Below are positions 27,301 to 35,497 of a stretch of DNA of 64,000 bases, one piece after another. A model generated the notes under the pieces. That model saw nothing but the letters and a program-made list of their open reading frames with translations. It was not told the origin of the DNA and made no database searches. Position numbers and translations under genes: made by a program. Numbering within the stretch: position 1 is the stretch's first letter; the number at the start of each line of letters is the position of its first letter. Origin of the DNA: Streptomyces galbus (GTDB lineage: Bacteria > Actinomycetota > Actinomycetes > Streptomycetales > Streptomycetaceae); assembly GCF_005280195.1 (NCBI RefSeq), contig NZ_SZPR01000007.1, positions 1 to 64,000 on the forward strand, written 5' to 3'.

Positions 27301-28293
27301 ACGGCCGTCCCCTGGGGCAAGGTGTTCAAGGCCATCAAGGTCGGTGTGGAGGCCTTCAAGGTCTGGCGCGCCCTCGACCGCGCCTATACGGCGGTGAAGG
27401 ACGCGGAGGAGGCGGCCAAGGTCGCCGACGATGCCCTGGCGGCAGAGCACGCCATCGTCGAGGCGGGCAAGGCCGAGGATGTCGGCGAGGCAGCGGCGGG
27501 CTGCTTGACCCACAGTTTCGTCCCGAGCACCGAGGTCCGGCTCGCCGACGGTTCGTCCAAACCGATCAGCGAGGTCAAGGCCGGCGACACGGTCCTGGCG
27601 ACGGACCCGCAGACCGGGGTCACGGCCCCGGAGCAGGTGCAGGCGGTCATCGTGACCCGCACCGACCACGACTTCACGACCCTCACCCTGGACACCGCCC
27701 CGGTCCGCGGCCCACCCCACGCCGGCGCGTCCCGCCACCGGCCGACCGGCGAGACCCTCACCACCACCTGGCACCACCCCTTCTGGGACGCCACGCACCA
27801 CCGCTGGACCGACGCCCACGACCTGACCCCCGCCACGAAGCTCCGCCGGGCGGACGGCACGACGGTGAGGGTCACGGGGGTCCGGAACTTCCACCGCGGC
27901 GGGGTGACTTATGACCTCACGGTCGGGACGGTGCATACGTACTATGTGCTGGCGGGGGTCACGCCGGTTCTTGTGCATAACTGCAGCAAGAATCAAGGAA
28001 TCTATGAGTTCGAGGATCAGCTGAACCCCGGGAAGACGTATGTCGGCAAGACGAAGAACTTCAAAAACCGTCTGCAGGATCACATCGACAGCGGGCGCCT
28101 GAAGAGTCGTGAGGACGCGACCTGCACTCACGTTTGCGGAACGAATGATGACCTGTTCGTCGCCGAACATCTGCGGATGGGAGAACTGCGCGGTCAGGGA
28201 GTCGATTTGTCGAATGACATTGCTTCTCCGGGCAAGAAAATCTTCGAGCAGAGGCAAAATGCCGAAAAATTCGAACAACTCGAACTCTGGTAG
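21346..28293 (+). CDS. RHS/YD-repeat polymorphic toxin with HINT domain and GIY-YIG nuclease tip
   Basis: Secreted RHS protein of 2315 aa. A signal/anchor segment (TWLVLALFLSLLVPLSVTNA) lies near residues 25-48. It is followed by the SpvB-like N-terminal region, long YD repeats (e.g. TYDNAGQLLSTKDARGKTIS) and the RHS core LGAREYDPSIGRFLSPDPLL, with DPSG near the cage end. A Lys/Ala-rich linker with two hydrophobic patches leads to a HINT domain from Cys2053 (CLTHSFVPSTEVRLADG) to LVHN-Cys2213, with the internal TTTWHHPFWD motif, expected to cleave off the tip. The last 102 residues (GIYEF, TYVGKTKNFKNRLQDH, AEHLRMGEL) match a GIY-YIG nuclease. The cognate immunity gene follows 9 bp later. The 5' start could also be GTG 21358. 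Confidence 0.9.
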   Translation: MGISVGDWKRLISGRIARRRPSARTWLVLALFLSLLVPLSVTNAAFASDAVRRDYLLHPKKEPSIPVKPVRGRSVARTRMHAWKAGAAKKAWPEPGQADTHVASGAASRAGVLPVSVAAAPEGAHLAPSGTKLRVSLPGQSAAERLGLRGVVFTVRPAAESPGGSTRVALDYASFKDAYGGDWSSRLRLVQLPACALTTPGLARCRTQTPLASTNDARHHEVAAIVRIPGRTTTVAASPTVVAAVAGTAGGGGSYAATSLAPSGQWAAGGSSGAFTYSYPVSVPDVPGSLVPSVSLGYSSQSVDGRTSSTNAQSSWIGDGWDYAPGFVERSYLGCADDAAGGTPKTADECWSDNADTLTLSLNGASNTLVHDDTTHSWHAQGDNGEKIDIKTDTVNGDNDNEYFVVTTADGTRYYFGLNRLPGWTSGGATTNSVFTAPVYGNDSGEPCHGSTFADSWCQQGYRWNLDYVVDPHGNAISYWYTPETNYYGRDNATSPTPYTRGGYLSEIHYGQLAGKVYDSTAPAAAKVFFDTAERCLADSAFDCAASKMTTANAAHWPDVPVDQVCASSGTCANHGPAFFSTRRLTSIRTQVLVGTAYQNVDSWSLAHTFPSTGDTTTPSMWLSSLTRTGKDDGSLALPPVRFDGQALANRVDGLDGYQPITRYRLTKITTESGGLITVNYSSPQCHRAGTQVLPSSPDANTYRCYPQYWTPPGQTSPQLDWFNKFVVTSVTNEDPTGGGLPVQTTYAYLGNPAWHFNDDPLSQAKYRTWSQWRGYGRVETRTGTAPGVLTLSRDTYFRGMDGDKTSTGTRDVTVNDRAGDDAQKDSDWLAGQTLENEAFNGDGGALLTDTVTDPWSSAATATQARTKAGLDPLVAYRTNVKRSRTMTTKADGTQLTTETDYTIDAATGLPTAVDDLGDVSTPDDDKCTRTWYAQDASGALLPVPRRVQGVSVKCSTTPVLTKDLVSDDLTFFDGSTTNTATPTKGDVTMVQKADKVDADGTVHYITALQNSYDSYGRELTETDADGRTTTTAYTPAAGASPTALKVTQPKVTGQTAGFATTTTLDPARGLDLKTTDAAGYSTTSTYDPLGRLTAVWNPGFSTANNPNSKFTYDLSPTHPSTVTTQTLNDDNTYRASIALYDAMLRPRESQTATVDGGRVITDTVYDSHGWAVSSSDPYYNSGAPAGTLVDAADNQTPSQTGTVYDGAGRVTASIAYHFATETWRTTTEYPGSDRVDVTPPTGSTPSTTYSDARGQTVRLLRYHGSTPTGAADTVTYTYDRSGHPTGQDDGQGHTWSSTYDLLGRRVSQTDPDTGTSSSTYDNAGQLLSTKDARGKTISYAYDEMGRKQAEYDTTDGVAPSPTNELAAWTYDTLKKGRPTASTRYVGGTGGSAYVNKILGYDSHGWAQATQLVVPAGEGVLKGTYTHQNTYKLTGTLASYTDADPTSVKLPQETVSYTYDAFGRPVGVGGDTNGWAYVSGLRYTEFDEPSQFTYGPSGNFAQQTLAYDDQTHRLTESTTVTGSGTVMADRTRYAYQPSGNVTKISDRLGTGITDTQCFDYDWAQRLKAAWTATDDCTAAPAPGASTTVGGPSPYWQSWTYDATGARRTQVDHAPSGDTTQDTTATYTSFKPGEGPAHAVSQVARTTPADPTADTANSYTYYDDGDVHTRTTRTGTDTFSYNDEGNLSELSSTGTSADTTYLYDADGSLLIRRGPDGNTLYTGDEEITAKKDATSADGVRYISIAGQTVATHSSDGKFTYLIPDRQGTGTLAVDSQSQQVTRRQYKPFGETRAQTGPWIGQRGFVGGTQDDNTGLTNLGAREYDPSIGRFLSPDPLLDPGAPQSWNAYDYADDTPVTTSDPSGKCPDIDCPTRNCPACLNRTPTDTNPNSPALHDHPGSGSTPTNTKSYAKRYQAEVSNNTAHAQAEERALQRQKATADATAAAAKKQASGFKHRLLSLVADVIGLTDAYNCFTKGDVMGCINTALTAVPWGKVFKAIKVGVEAFKVWRALDRAYTAVKDAEEAAKVADDALAAEHAIVEAGKAEDVGEAAAGCLTHSFVPSTEVRLADGSSKPISEVKAGDTVLATDPQTGVTAPEQVQAVIVTRTDHDFTTLTLDTAPVRGPPHAGASRHRPTGETLTTTWHHPFWDATHHRWTDAHDLTPATKLRRADGTTVRVTGVRNFHRGGVTYDLTVGTVHTYYVLAGVTPVLVHNCSKNQGIYEFEDQLNPGKTYVGKTKNFKNRLQDHIDSGRLKSREDATCTHVCGTNDDLFVAEHLRMGELRGQGVDLSNDIASPGKKIFEQRQNAEKFEQLELW

Positions 28294-28302
28294 GGGCTCG
28301 AA

Positions 28303-28758
28303 GTGGTTGATTTCTGGAAGGTCATCGGAACAAGCTCCGTGCGGGATGAGGGCGAGATCGACTCTGCCCTGGAGCGGATCTCTGGGCAGCTCGGTGCGAT
28401 GACGCCCGATTCCTTGACTCGATTTGTTGAGCGACTCCGGGAGTCGCTCTATCAGATCGACAGGAGGGAGCTAGCGGAGGTGCCAGTGGTGCTTGCCAAT
28501 GGTGTGAAGTTCCCGCAGACAAGCGACCATTTCCTCCATGCGCGATGCGCCTGCATCTTGGCGGGCGAAACGGCGTACGGCGATGTCCTAAGTTCTGGTA
28601 TCGGTTTCGATCGATTCGTTGCGCCGTTTGCTCAGGAGGCTGAAGGCCTGCTGTACCTCGCATCGGAACAGTACGAAAAGAAGACCGCCTCCAAGATGAA
28701 CGTCGATAGCTATTGCTCGATCGAATCGGGGTCGAACATTCAGGGATGGGCCGCCTGA
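28303..28758 (+). CDS. DUF4240-like immunity protein for the RHS toxin
   Basis: Small acidic cytosolic protein of 151 aa that starts 9 bp after the toxin stop codon. Its N terminus (VDFWKVIGTSS) and the segment QLGAMTPDSLTRFVERLRES match the DUF4240 pattern (FW..I, then a helix with L..L.P..L..F). The rest diverges. By position and size it should be the immunity protein that neutralises the GIY-YIG tip in the producing cell. Its base composition is lower in GC than the neighbourhood, like the toxin tip, so the two probably moved together. GTG at 28303 follows a weak AGGGGC site. Confidence 0.75.
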   Translation: MVDFWKVIGTSSVRDEGEIDSALERISGQLGAMTPDSLTRFVERLRESLYQIDRRELAEVPVVLANGVKFPQTSDHFLHARCACILAGETAYGDVLSSGIGFDRFVAPFAQEAEGLLYLASEQYEKKTASKMNVDSYCSIESGSNIQGWAA

Positions 28759-28791
28759 TCCCTGTCAGGATTCGAGTCACCTGAGGACGTA

Positions 28792-28827
28792 CTGAAGGTC
28801 CGCCGGACCATTCCGGCGGACCTTCAG
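28792..28827. terminator. Hairpin terminator after the toxin/immunity pair
   Basis: Perfect 16-bp stem, arms 28792-28807 and 28812-28827, with a 4-nt loop. Confidence 0.8.
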
Positions 28828-28876
28828 GGCCTTGTGACGGCAACGTCAGCGGACGACGGCTGTGGCAGGTGGGTCG

Positions 28877-29080
28877 TCACGGGCGTTGCTGGTGGGGGCT
28901 GACTGCGTCGATGGCCTGGCGCGGGAGCCGGAGTCGCACATGGGCGTAGACGCCTATGTGAGCGTGGCCGAGGAGTTCCTTGATCACGGTGCCGTAGGTC
29001 GTGAAACCGGATGCTGCGAAGTCCTGCGCGGTCATGAAGGTCGACGAGACCAAGCGCCGCGCGTACGGGTCCGCGTGAAG
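28877..29080 (-). pseudogene. Remnant of a tyrosine-type integrase (C-terminal part)
   Basis: Two minus-strand frames carry pieces of a phage-type tyrosine recombinase. One reads LRSIRFHDLRH (His-x2-Arg box, 28989-29003). The other reads TVIKELLGHAHIGVYAHVRL, then LPRQAID (28877-28990), the GHxxI and Tyr region. They join only through a frameshift, and the 15 or so residues normally between these boxes are missing, so the gene is dead. Left border and extent upstream are uncertain. It marks an old integration event beside the toxin locus. Confidence 0.65.
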
Positions 29081-29099
29081 GAAGGCGGCGGGTGTCTTC

Positions 29100-29594
29100 G
29101 GTACAGCACCGCTCTTTCTGACGGAGAAGGCCGATGAACTGCACGCTTCGTGGGACCGGACACTGCTGCGACCGCATCTGCGGGCCGACCGTGTTGTGGC
29201 GCGTGTCGTCGCCCGCACGGTGACGGGGCAGCACCACTACACGTCCGAGATGCTCTCCCAGGGCGTTCACCGCCTCATCGAACGGGCAGCGGCCACGTTC
29301 ACCCCTTCGGAACTCAGCATCCACTACCCCGACCTCGCCGAACACGTACTTGAGCTACGTTCGCTGCGTTCCGGCGTTGATCCACTCGCCGCTACGGACG
29401 AGTTGCTGACCGACGTGATCCGTCAGGTGGCGACGGCAACCGGATGCGTGGGCGTCGAACTGTCGGGCGGCGCGGACTTCGGGAACGTCGCCCAAGCCAT
29501 CAAGGCGGCTCGCTTCCCCGAGGTGACAGCTTCGGCTTGCTGGTGGGGGAAGCATCGGCAGGTATTCAGCCTGGAAGGTTGGGTGGGTGCGTAG
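29100..29594 (+). pseudogene. 5'-truncated asparagine-synthetase-like fragment
   Basis: An open frame without a convincing start runs through LHASWDRTLLRPHLRADRVV and HHYTSEMLSQGVHRLIERAA to ELLTDVIRQV and GCVGVELSGGADFGN, then stops. The last segment resembles the ATP-pyrophosphatase loop of asparagine-synthetase-like proteins (SGGxDS), with Phe where Ser is expected, and the rest of the synthetase domain is missing. I read it as the central piece of a decayed gene joined to the integrase remnant. A GTG at 29196 could still give a 132-aa product. Confidence 0.4.
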
Positions 29595-29727
29595 CCGCTG
29601 AGCGCGGCGCTGTGACGTTTCTGTGGGTGCGGGCGCTGATCACCGTGGGGGCGTGGCGGTGGCCGGACCGTCGGTGCGGCACGAGGATCACGCGCCCGCC
29701 ACGAACTCCGTACGAACGAGGACAGTC

Positions 29728-30345
29728 TTGGGCCAGGGAGGGGAACCCCGGCGTGCGCAGGCGTACGACGGGGAACTGGGCGCGGCGGTCGCGCGGGCCC
29801 AGGGCGGCGACGAGGCCGCGTTCGCGGTGGCGTACCGGATCGTGCAGCCGGGGCTGCTCGGCTATCTGCGCGGGATCGTGGGGGACGACGCCGAGGACGT
29901 CGCCTCCGACGCCTGGCTGGAGATCGCCCGCGACCTCGGGCGGTTCCAGGGCGACGGGGCGGGGTTCCGGGGGTGGACCGCCACGATCGCCCGGCACCGC
30001 GCGCTCGACCACCTGCGCCGGCTGCGGGTAAGGCCCCGGTCGGCCGCGCTGGAGCAGGACGTGCTCGACCTGCCCGGGCCGCGCAGCACGCACGACGAGG
30101 TGCTGGAGAACCTGTCGACCGAGCGGGCCCTGGCCCTGGTCAGGGGCCTGCCGCGGGACCAGGCCGAGGCCGTGCTGCTGCGGGTGGTGGTCGGGCTCGA
30201 CGGGCCCTCGGCGGCCCGTGTGCTCGGCAAGCGGCCGGGTGCCGTCCGTACGGCCGCCCACCGGGGGCTGAAACGGCTCGCGCGGCAGCTCGGCGTGGAG
30301 GGTGTGACGGATGACGGCTCCCGGACGCTGGGTGAGTCGACATGA
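29728..30345 (+). CDS. ECF-type RNA polymerase sigma factor (first of two paralogues)
   Basis: Sigma-70 family ECF sigma factor of about 205 aa. Region 2 covers LGAAVARAQGGDEAAFAVAY, then DDAEDVASDAWLEIARDLGR and WTATIARHRALDHLRR. Region 4 covers LPRDQAEAVLLRVVVGLDGP, then GKRPGAVRTAAHRGLKRLAR, a clear helix-turn-helix. The TTG at 29728 was chosen because GAGGA lies just upstream, as at the paralogue; GTG at 29623 in the same frame is an alternative. Its stop overlaps an ATG of a 44-codon ORF (30342) that may couple translation to the membrane partner gene. Confidence 0.85.
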   Translation: MGQGGEPRRAQAYDGELGAAVARAQGGDEAAFAVAYRIVQPGLLGYLRGIVGDDAEDVASDAWLEIARDLGRFQGDGAGFRGWTATIARHRALDHLRRLRVRPRSAALEQDVLDLPGPRSTHDEVLENLSTERALALVRGLPRDQAEAVLLRVVVGLDGPSAARVLGKRPGAVRTAAHRGLKRLARQLGVEGVTDDGSRTLGEST

Positions 30346-30468
30346 ACGGCGACGGCGCCGGACCGTATGAAGGGGAGGACCCGCGCGCTCCGGGGGCGGC
30401 GGCCTCCCGCGCCCGCGGGGCCCCGGGTCCCGTGAGCAGTGACCAACCGGACAGAGGCGGAAACGGAC

Positions 30469-31305
30469 ATGGGTGAACGGCAGGACGACCGCGGGGCCGC
30501 GGACGGCCGCCGGCGGTGCGTGCACCCTGGTGCCACCGCGTCCGGTACGGCCGGCACGGCGGACCGGGCCGGGCTCGAGGAACTCCTGGCCCTCGTCCTG
30601 CGCGACCCCGGTGGCGGGCCGGTCGACGGCAGCGAGGGCGAGAAGCGGGCCGTGGCCGCCTTCCGCGCGGCCCGGGACACCGGCGCCCACCGCGCCCGCA
30701 CCCGCCGCCGCGACGACTGGCGGCAGCAGCGGCAGCGGCGCGCCGCGCGCTCGCTGCGGGCCACGCTGACCGTGGCCGTCGCGAGCCTCGCCCTGGGCGG
30801 GGTCGCCGTCGCGGCCATCGGTACGGTCGGCTCCTCCGACGACGTCTCCGCCGCCCGTCCCACGGTCCGCGCGTCCGCGTCCGCCGCCGCGCCCGGCGGG
30901 CATGCCACGGCGGGCCCCGCCGACCCGGCCTCCGCCCCGGCGCTGCCCGCCCGTCCGGCCACCGCGAAGGACACCGCGGCCCGGTGCCGCGCGTACGAGA
31001 AGGCCGGCGGCAAGGGCAGGGCCATGGAGGCCACCGCCCGGCAGCGGCTGATCGCGGCGGCGGGCGGCGAGGACCAGGTCGGCGCGTACTGCGCCCACGT
31101 CACCGCGACCGCCTCCCCGCCGGGCAGGACGGCCCGCGGCACCACCCCCGCCCCGGGGACGGCCCGCGCGAAGGCCCGGTCCGAGGGCACCGACGGTTCC
31201 CCGGGCGCCGCGGCCTCGAACGGCACGCAGGGCAAGGGACAGGACGGCGGTCAGGGCAACGGGCAGTCCGACGCGGCGAAGCCGGGCGGCGGCAAGGGGC
31301 CGTGA
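30469..31305 (+). CDS. Single-pass membrane protein, putative partner of the upstream ECF sigma factor
   Basis: Protein of 278 aa with an N-terminal cytoplasmic part (EEL motif and EKRAVAAFRAARD), one TM helix at about residues 97-120 (LRATLTVAVASLALGGVAVA), and an outer region. The outer part contains a short conserved core with Cys173 and Cys208 (RCRAYEKAGGKG to AGGEDQVGAYCAH), then a Gly/Gln/Lys-rich tail. The same architecture recurs in the protein at 32315, also behind an ECF sigma gene, so an anti-sigma or signal-sensing role is inferred. No zinc-anti-sigma HxxxCxxC motif is present. Confidence 0.7.
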   Translation: MGERQDDRGAADGRRRCVHPGATASGTAGTADRAGLEELLALVLRDPGGGPVDGSEGEKRAVAAFRAARDTGAHRARTRRRDDWRQQRQRRAARSLRATLTVAVASLALGGVAVAAIGTVGSSDDVSAARPTVRASASAAAPGGHATAGPADPASAPALPARPATAKDTAARCRAYEKAGGKGRAMEATARQRLIAAAGGEDQVGAYCAHVTATASPPGRTARGTTPAPGTARAKARSEGTDGSPGAAASNGTQGKGQDGGQGNGQSDAAKPGGGKGP

Positions 31306-31377
31306 CCCGGCTCCGTACACCTCGCCCGGGGCGTCGGGGCGTCGGGGCGTCCGGTGTCGGTGAGGGGGCGTACCGAG

Positions 31378-31425
31378 GCGACGGCCGGGGCCGCCACCCC
31401 CCACAGGAGAGGCCCCGGCCGTCGC
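31378..31425. terminator. Hairpin terminator of the first sigma operon
   Basis: 15-bp perfect stem, arms 31378-31392 and 31411-31425, with an 18-nt loop, 72 bp after the stop at 31305. Confidence 0.65.
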
Positions 31426-31652
31426 GCGGCACGGACCGCGCCGCGGTCCGTACTCCCTACAGCGCCGGGCGTGCGTTTTGTGTCACACCCCGGCCCGCAT
31501 CGTCCGTGTCACGAGATAGTTGCATGTTGGACGGACATGGACGCGCTGCGGTTTCACGCCGTAACGTGCCTTTCGCGCCGAGTGCGGGGCGGCCGGACCA
31601 CCCGCAACGACCTGCGGTCCCGCCGACCGCGACCATCGACCGAGGAACCAGG
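31426..31652 (+). other. Non-coding region upstream of the second sigma gene
   Basis: Together with the hairpin on its left this is a 347-bp gap without a gene. It includes AT-richer stretches (around 31473-31535) with GTGTCAC repeated at 31481 and 31505 and a possible -10 GATAGT near 31513. No ORF with chromosomal codon usage is seen. Confidence 0.4.
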
Positions 31653-32314
31653 GTGCTGGGGGACGACGCGGAGCTGACCGCCGCGGTGCTCGCGGCGCAG
31701 GGCGGGGACGAGACCGCGTTCCGTGCCGTGTACCGCGCCGTGCACCCACGGCTCCTCGGCTACGTCCGCACCCTCGTCGGCGAGCTCGACGCCGAGGACG
31801 TCGCCTCCGAGTCCTGGCTCCAGATCGCCCGCGACCTGCAGCGCTTCAGCGGCGACGCCGACCGCTTCCGCGGCTGGGCCGCCCGCATCGCCCGCAACCG
31901 CGCCCTGGACCACATCCGCATGCGCGGCCGCCGCCCCGCCATCGGCGGTGACGAGAGCGAACTGACCGGTCGGCCGGCCGCGTCCGACACCGCGGGCGAG
32001 GCCATCGAGGCGCTCGCCACCGGCCGTACCCTCTCCCTCATAGCCAAGCTGCCCCAGGACCAGGCCGAGGCCGTCGTCCTGCGCGTCGTCGTCGGCCTCG
32101 ACGCCAAGACCGCCGCGGAGACCCTCGGCAAGCGGCCCGGTGCCGTCCGCACCGCCGCCCACCGCGGGCTGAAGAGGCTCGCCGAGCTGATCGGTGACGA
32201 CCCGGAGACGGCCGGCGTGCTCGACGCGCTGCCCCTCCAGCGACGAGCGCCCTCGGGCGCGGTGACCTCCGCCGGTGTGACGCACGCGTGCCCGCGGACG
32301 CAGAAGGACATGTG

Positions 32315-32315
<1 letters not shown>
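31653..32315 (+). CDS. ECF-type RNA polymerase sigma factor (second paralogue)
   Basis: ECF sigma factor of 220 aa, close paralogue of the one ending at 30345. Region 4 is nearly the same: LPQDQAEAVVLRVVVGLDAK and GKRPGAVRTAAHRGLKRLAE. Region 2 reads LTAAVLAAQGGDETAFRAVY, then DAEDVASESWLQIARDLQRF and WAARIARNRALDHIRMR. GTG at 31653 has GAGGA 7 nt upstream. The TGA overlaps the next ATG by one base (TGATG), coupling it to its membrane partner. Both sigmas probably arose from one tandem duplication of a sigma/partner pair. Confidence 0.9.
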
Positions 32316-33418
<1,103 letters not shown>

Positions 33419-33825
33419 CCCCCTCTGACCTGCGGCGTTCCCCCTCTCCGAAAATTTCCCGCCCAGGGTGTGACATTTTCCGGCCCCGCCGCGCAGTTAC
33501 TAGTGAGCCGACTGGTCATCGGCCGTCGCACGGAGCCGGGGTTCCCCCCGTACCCACGGCTCGTGCACCTGGCGCGGGCGGGGCACGTTCCCCCGGTCCC
33601 GCCCGCGCCCCACTTCCCCTCGTACCGCCCCGCGCGGCCCCCGCCTCACCCTCCGGTCCCGGTGCCCCGGTGCGCGCCCTTCGGATGACGCGTCGCGCAG
33701 GACACGGCATCGTTGTGAGGAAGGTCCCAGCGTGGGCCACTCCACCGGGCGCACGGCCGCCGCTACAGTCCGTGGCGAGGAGTCGGCCCTACCGGCGAGT
33801 AACCATGAGAGCGCGGAGGCAGAGC
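33419..33825 (+). other. Non-coding region upstream of the mutase gene
   Basis: 407 bp without a supported gene. It has an AT-richer patch (GTGTGACATTTTCC near 33470 and TTACTAGT near 33497) that may hold the mutase promoter, then a very C-rich stretch (33540-33680) with nothing recognisable. Confidence 0.4.
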
Positions 33826-35406
33826 ATGGCACGCGAGTCCGAGTCCGGACTGCCCATCGAACCGGTCTACGGACCCGACGCCCTGGCCGACTGGGACCCC
33901 GCCGAGAAGCTGGGCGAACCGGGGGCGTACCCGTTCACGCGCGGTGTGTACCCGTCGATGTACACCGGCCGGCCGTGGACGATGCGCCAGTACGCCGGTT
34001 TCGGCACGGCGACCGAGTCCAACGCCCGCTACCAGCAGCTCATCGCCAACGGCACGATGGGCCTGTCGGTCGCCTTCGACCTGCCCACCCAGATGGGCCA
34101 CGACTCCGACGCCCCGATCGCCTCGGGCGAGGTCGGCAAGGTCGGTGTCGCCATCGACTCGATCGACGACATGCGGGTGCTGTTCGGCGGGATCCCGCTG
34201 GACAAGGTCTCGACGTCGATGACGATCAACGCGCCCGCGGCCCTCCTGCTGCTGCTCTACCAACTCGTCGCCGAGGAGCAGGGCGTCAGCGCGGACAAGC
34301 TCACGGGCACCATCCAGAACGACGTGCTGAAGGAGTACATCGCGCGCGGGACGTACATCTTCCCGCCCAAGCCGTCGCTGCGGCTGATCGCCGACATCTT
34401 CAAGTACTGCCGGGCCGAGATCCCGAAGTGGAACACCATCTCGATCTCCGGCTACCACATGGCCGAGGCCGGCGCGTCCCCCGCGCAGGAGATCGCCTTC
34501 ACGCTCGCGGACGGCATCGAGTACGTCCGGACGGCGGTCGCGGCCGGCATGGACGTCGACGACTTCGCGCCGCGGCTGTCCTTCTTCTTCGTCGCCCGGA
34601 CGACGATCCTGGAGGAGGTCGCCAAGTTCCGCGCCGCGCGCCGGATCTGGGCGCGGGTGATGAAGGAGGAGTTCGGGGCGAAGAACCCCAAGTCCCTGAT
34701 GCTGCGCTTCCACACGCAGACGGCCGGTGTGCAACTGACCGCGCAGCAGCCCGAGGTGAACCTGGTGCGCGTCGCCGTCCAGGGCCTCGCGGCCGTCCTC
34801 GGCGGCACCCAGTCCCTGCACACCAACTCCTTCGACGAGGCGATCGCGCTCCCGACGGACAAGTCCGCCCGGCTGGCGCTGCGTACGCAGCAGGTCCTCG
34901 CGTACGAGACCGACGTGACCGCCACCGTGGACCCGTTCGCGGGCTCGTACGTCATCGAGAAGATGACCGACGAGGTCGAGTCGGCCGCGCTGGAGCTGAT
35001 GCAGAAGGTCGAGGACCTGGGCGGGGCGGTCACCGCCATCGAGCACGGCTTCCAGAAGAACGAGATCGAGCGCAACGCCTACCGCATCGCCCAGGAGACC
35101 GACTCCGGCGACCGGGTCGTGGTCGGCGTCAACCGCTTCCAGCTCGACGAGGAGGAGCCCTACGAGCCGCTGCGCGTGGACCCCGCCATCGAGGCCCAGC
35201 AGGCCGAGCGCCTCGCGAGGCTCCGGGCGGAGCGGGACCAGGCGGCGGTGGACTCGGCGCTCGCGGCGCTGCGGAAGGCCGCGGAGGGCGAGGACAACGT
35301 CCTGTACCCGATGAAGGACGCGCTGCGGGCCCGCGCCACGGTGGGCGAGGTGTGCAACGCGCTGCGGGACGTGTGGGGGACGTACGTGCCCACGGACGCG
35401 TTCTGA
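33826..35406 (+). CDS. B12-dependent methylmalonyl-CoA mutase-type large subunit (no cobalamin domain)
   Basis: Acyl-CoA mutase barrel of 526 aa, a carbon-skeleton isomerase acting on CoA thioesters. Substrate-pocket residues are of the methylmalonyl-CoA type: Tyr56 in [15 protein letters not shown] and Arg174 in [12 protein letters not shown], where isobutyryl-CoA mutases have Phe and Gln. His211 lies in [11 protein letters not shown]. The protein ends at TYVPTDAF without the DxHxxG cobalamin-binding domain, so a separate small subunit is needed; none is in the window. ATG at 33826 has GGAGG 6 nt upstream. In-frame extension to 33670 lacks support. Confidence 0.9.
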   Translation: MARESESGLPIEPVYGPDALADWDPAEKLGEPGAYPFTRGVYPSMYTGRPWTMRQYAGFGTATESNARYQQLIANGTMGLSVAFDLPTQMGHDSDAPIASGEVGKVGVAIDSIDDMRVLFGGIPLDKVSTSMTINAPAALLLLLYQLVAEEQGVSADKLTGTIQNDVLKEYIARGTYIFPPKPSLRLIADIFKYCRAEIPKWNTISISGYHMAEAGASPAQEIAFTLADGIEYVRTAVAAGMDVDDFAPRLSFFFVARTTILEEVAKFRAARRIWARVMKEEFGAKNPKSLMLRFHTQTAGVQLTAQQPEVNLVRVAVQGLAAVLGGTQSLHTNSFDEAIALPTDKSARLALRTQQVLAYETDVTATVDPFAGSYVIEKMTDEVESAALELMQKVEDLGGAVTAIEHGFQKNEIERNAYRIAQETDSGDRVVVGVNRFQLDEEEPYEPLRVDPAIEAQQAERLARLRAERDQAAVDSALAALRKAAEGEDNVLYPMKDALRARATVGEVCNALRDVWGTYVPTDAF

Positions 35407-35497
35407 CGGGCGCGTTCCCGGGCCGGTCCGGGGGACCGCCCGGCGGGTGAGCGGAACCACGGTGAGGAGTGCCGCACGCGCGTGCGACACTCCTGCC

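Noticed and set aside
23158..28278. 1706-codon open frame antisense to the RHS gene
   Set aside because: Shadow of strong GC3 codon bias; low-complexity Val/Gly/Arg composition, while the plus strand has clear domains.
28862..29137. 91-codon plus-strand ORF between the terminator and the remnants
   Set aside because: Antisense to the integrase remnant, whose motifs are recognisable; no domain of its own.
30342..30474. 44-codon ORF starting in the ATGA overlap after the first sigma gene
   Set aside because: No recognisable features and low-complexity Gly/Ala/Pro content; may only serve translational coupling, so mentioned but not called.
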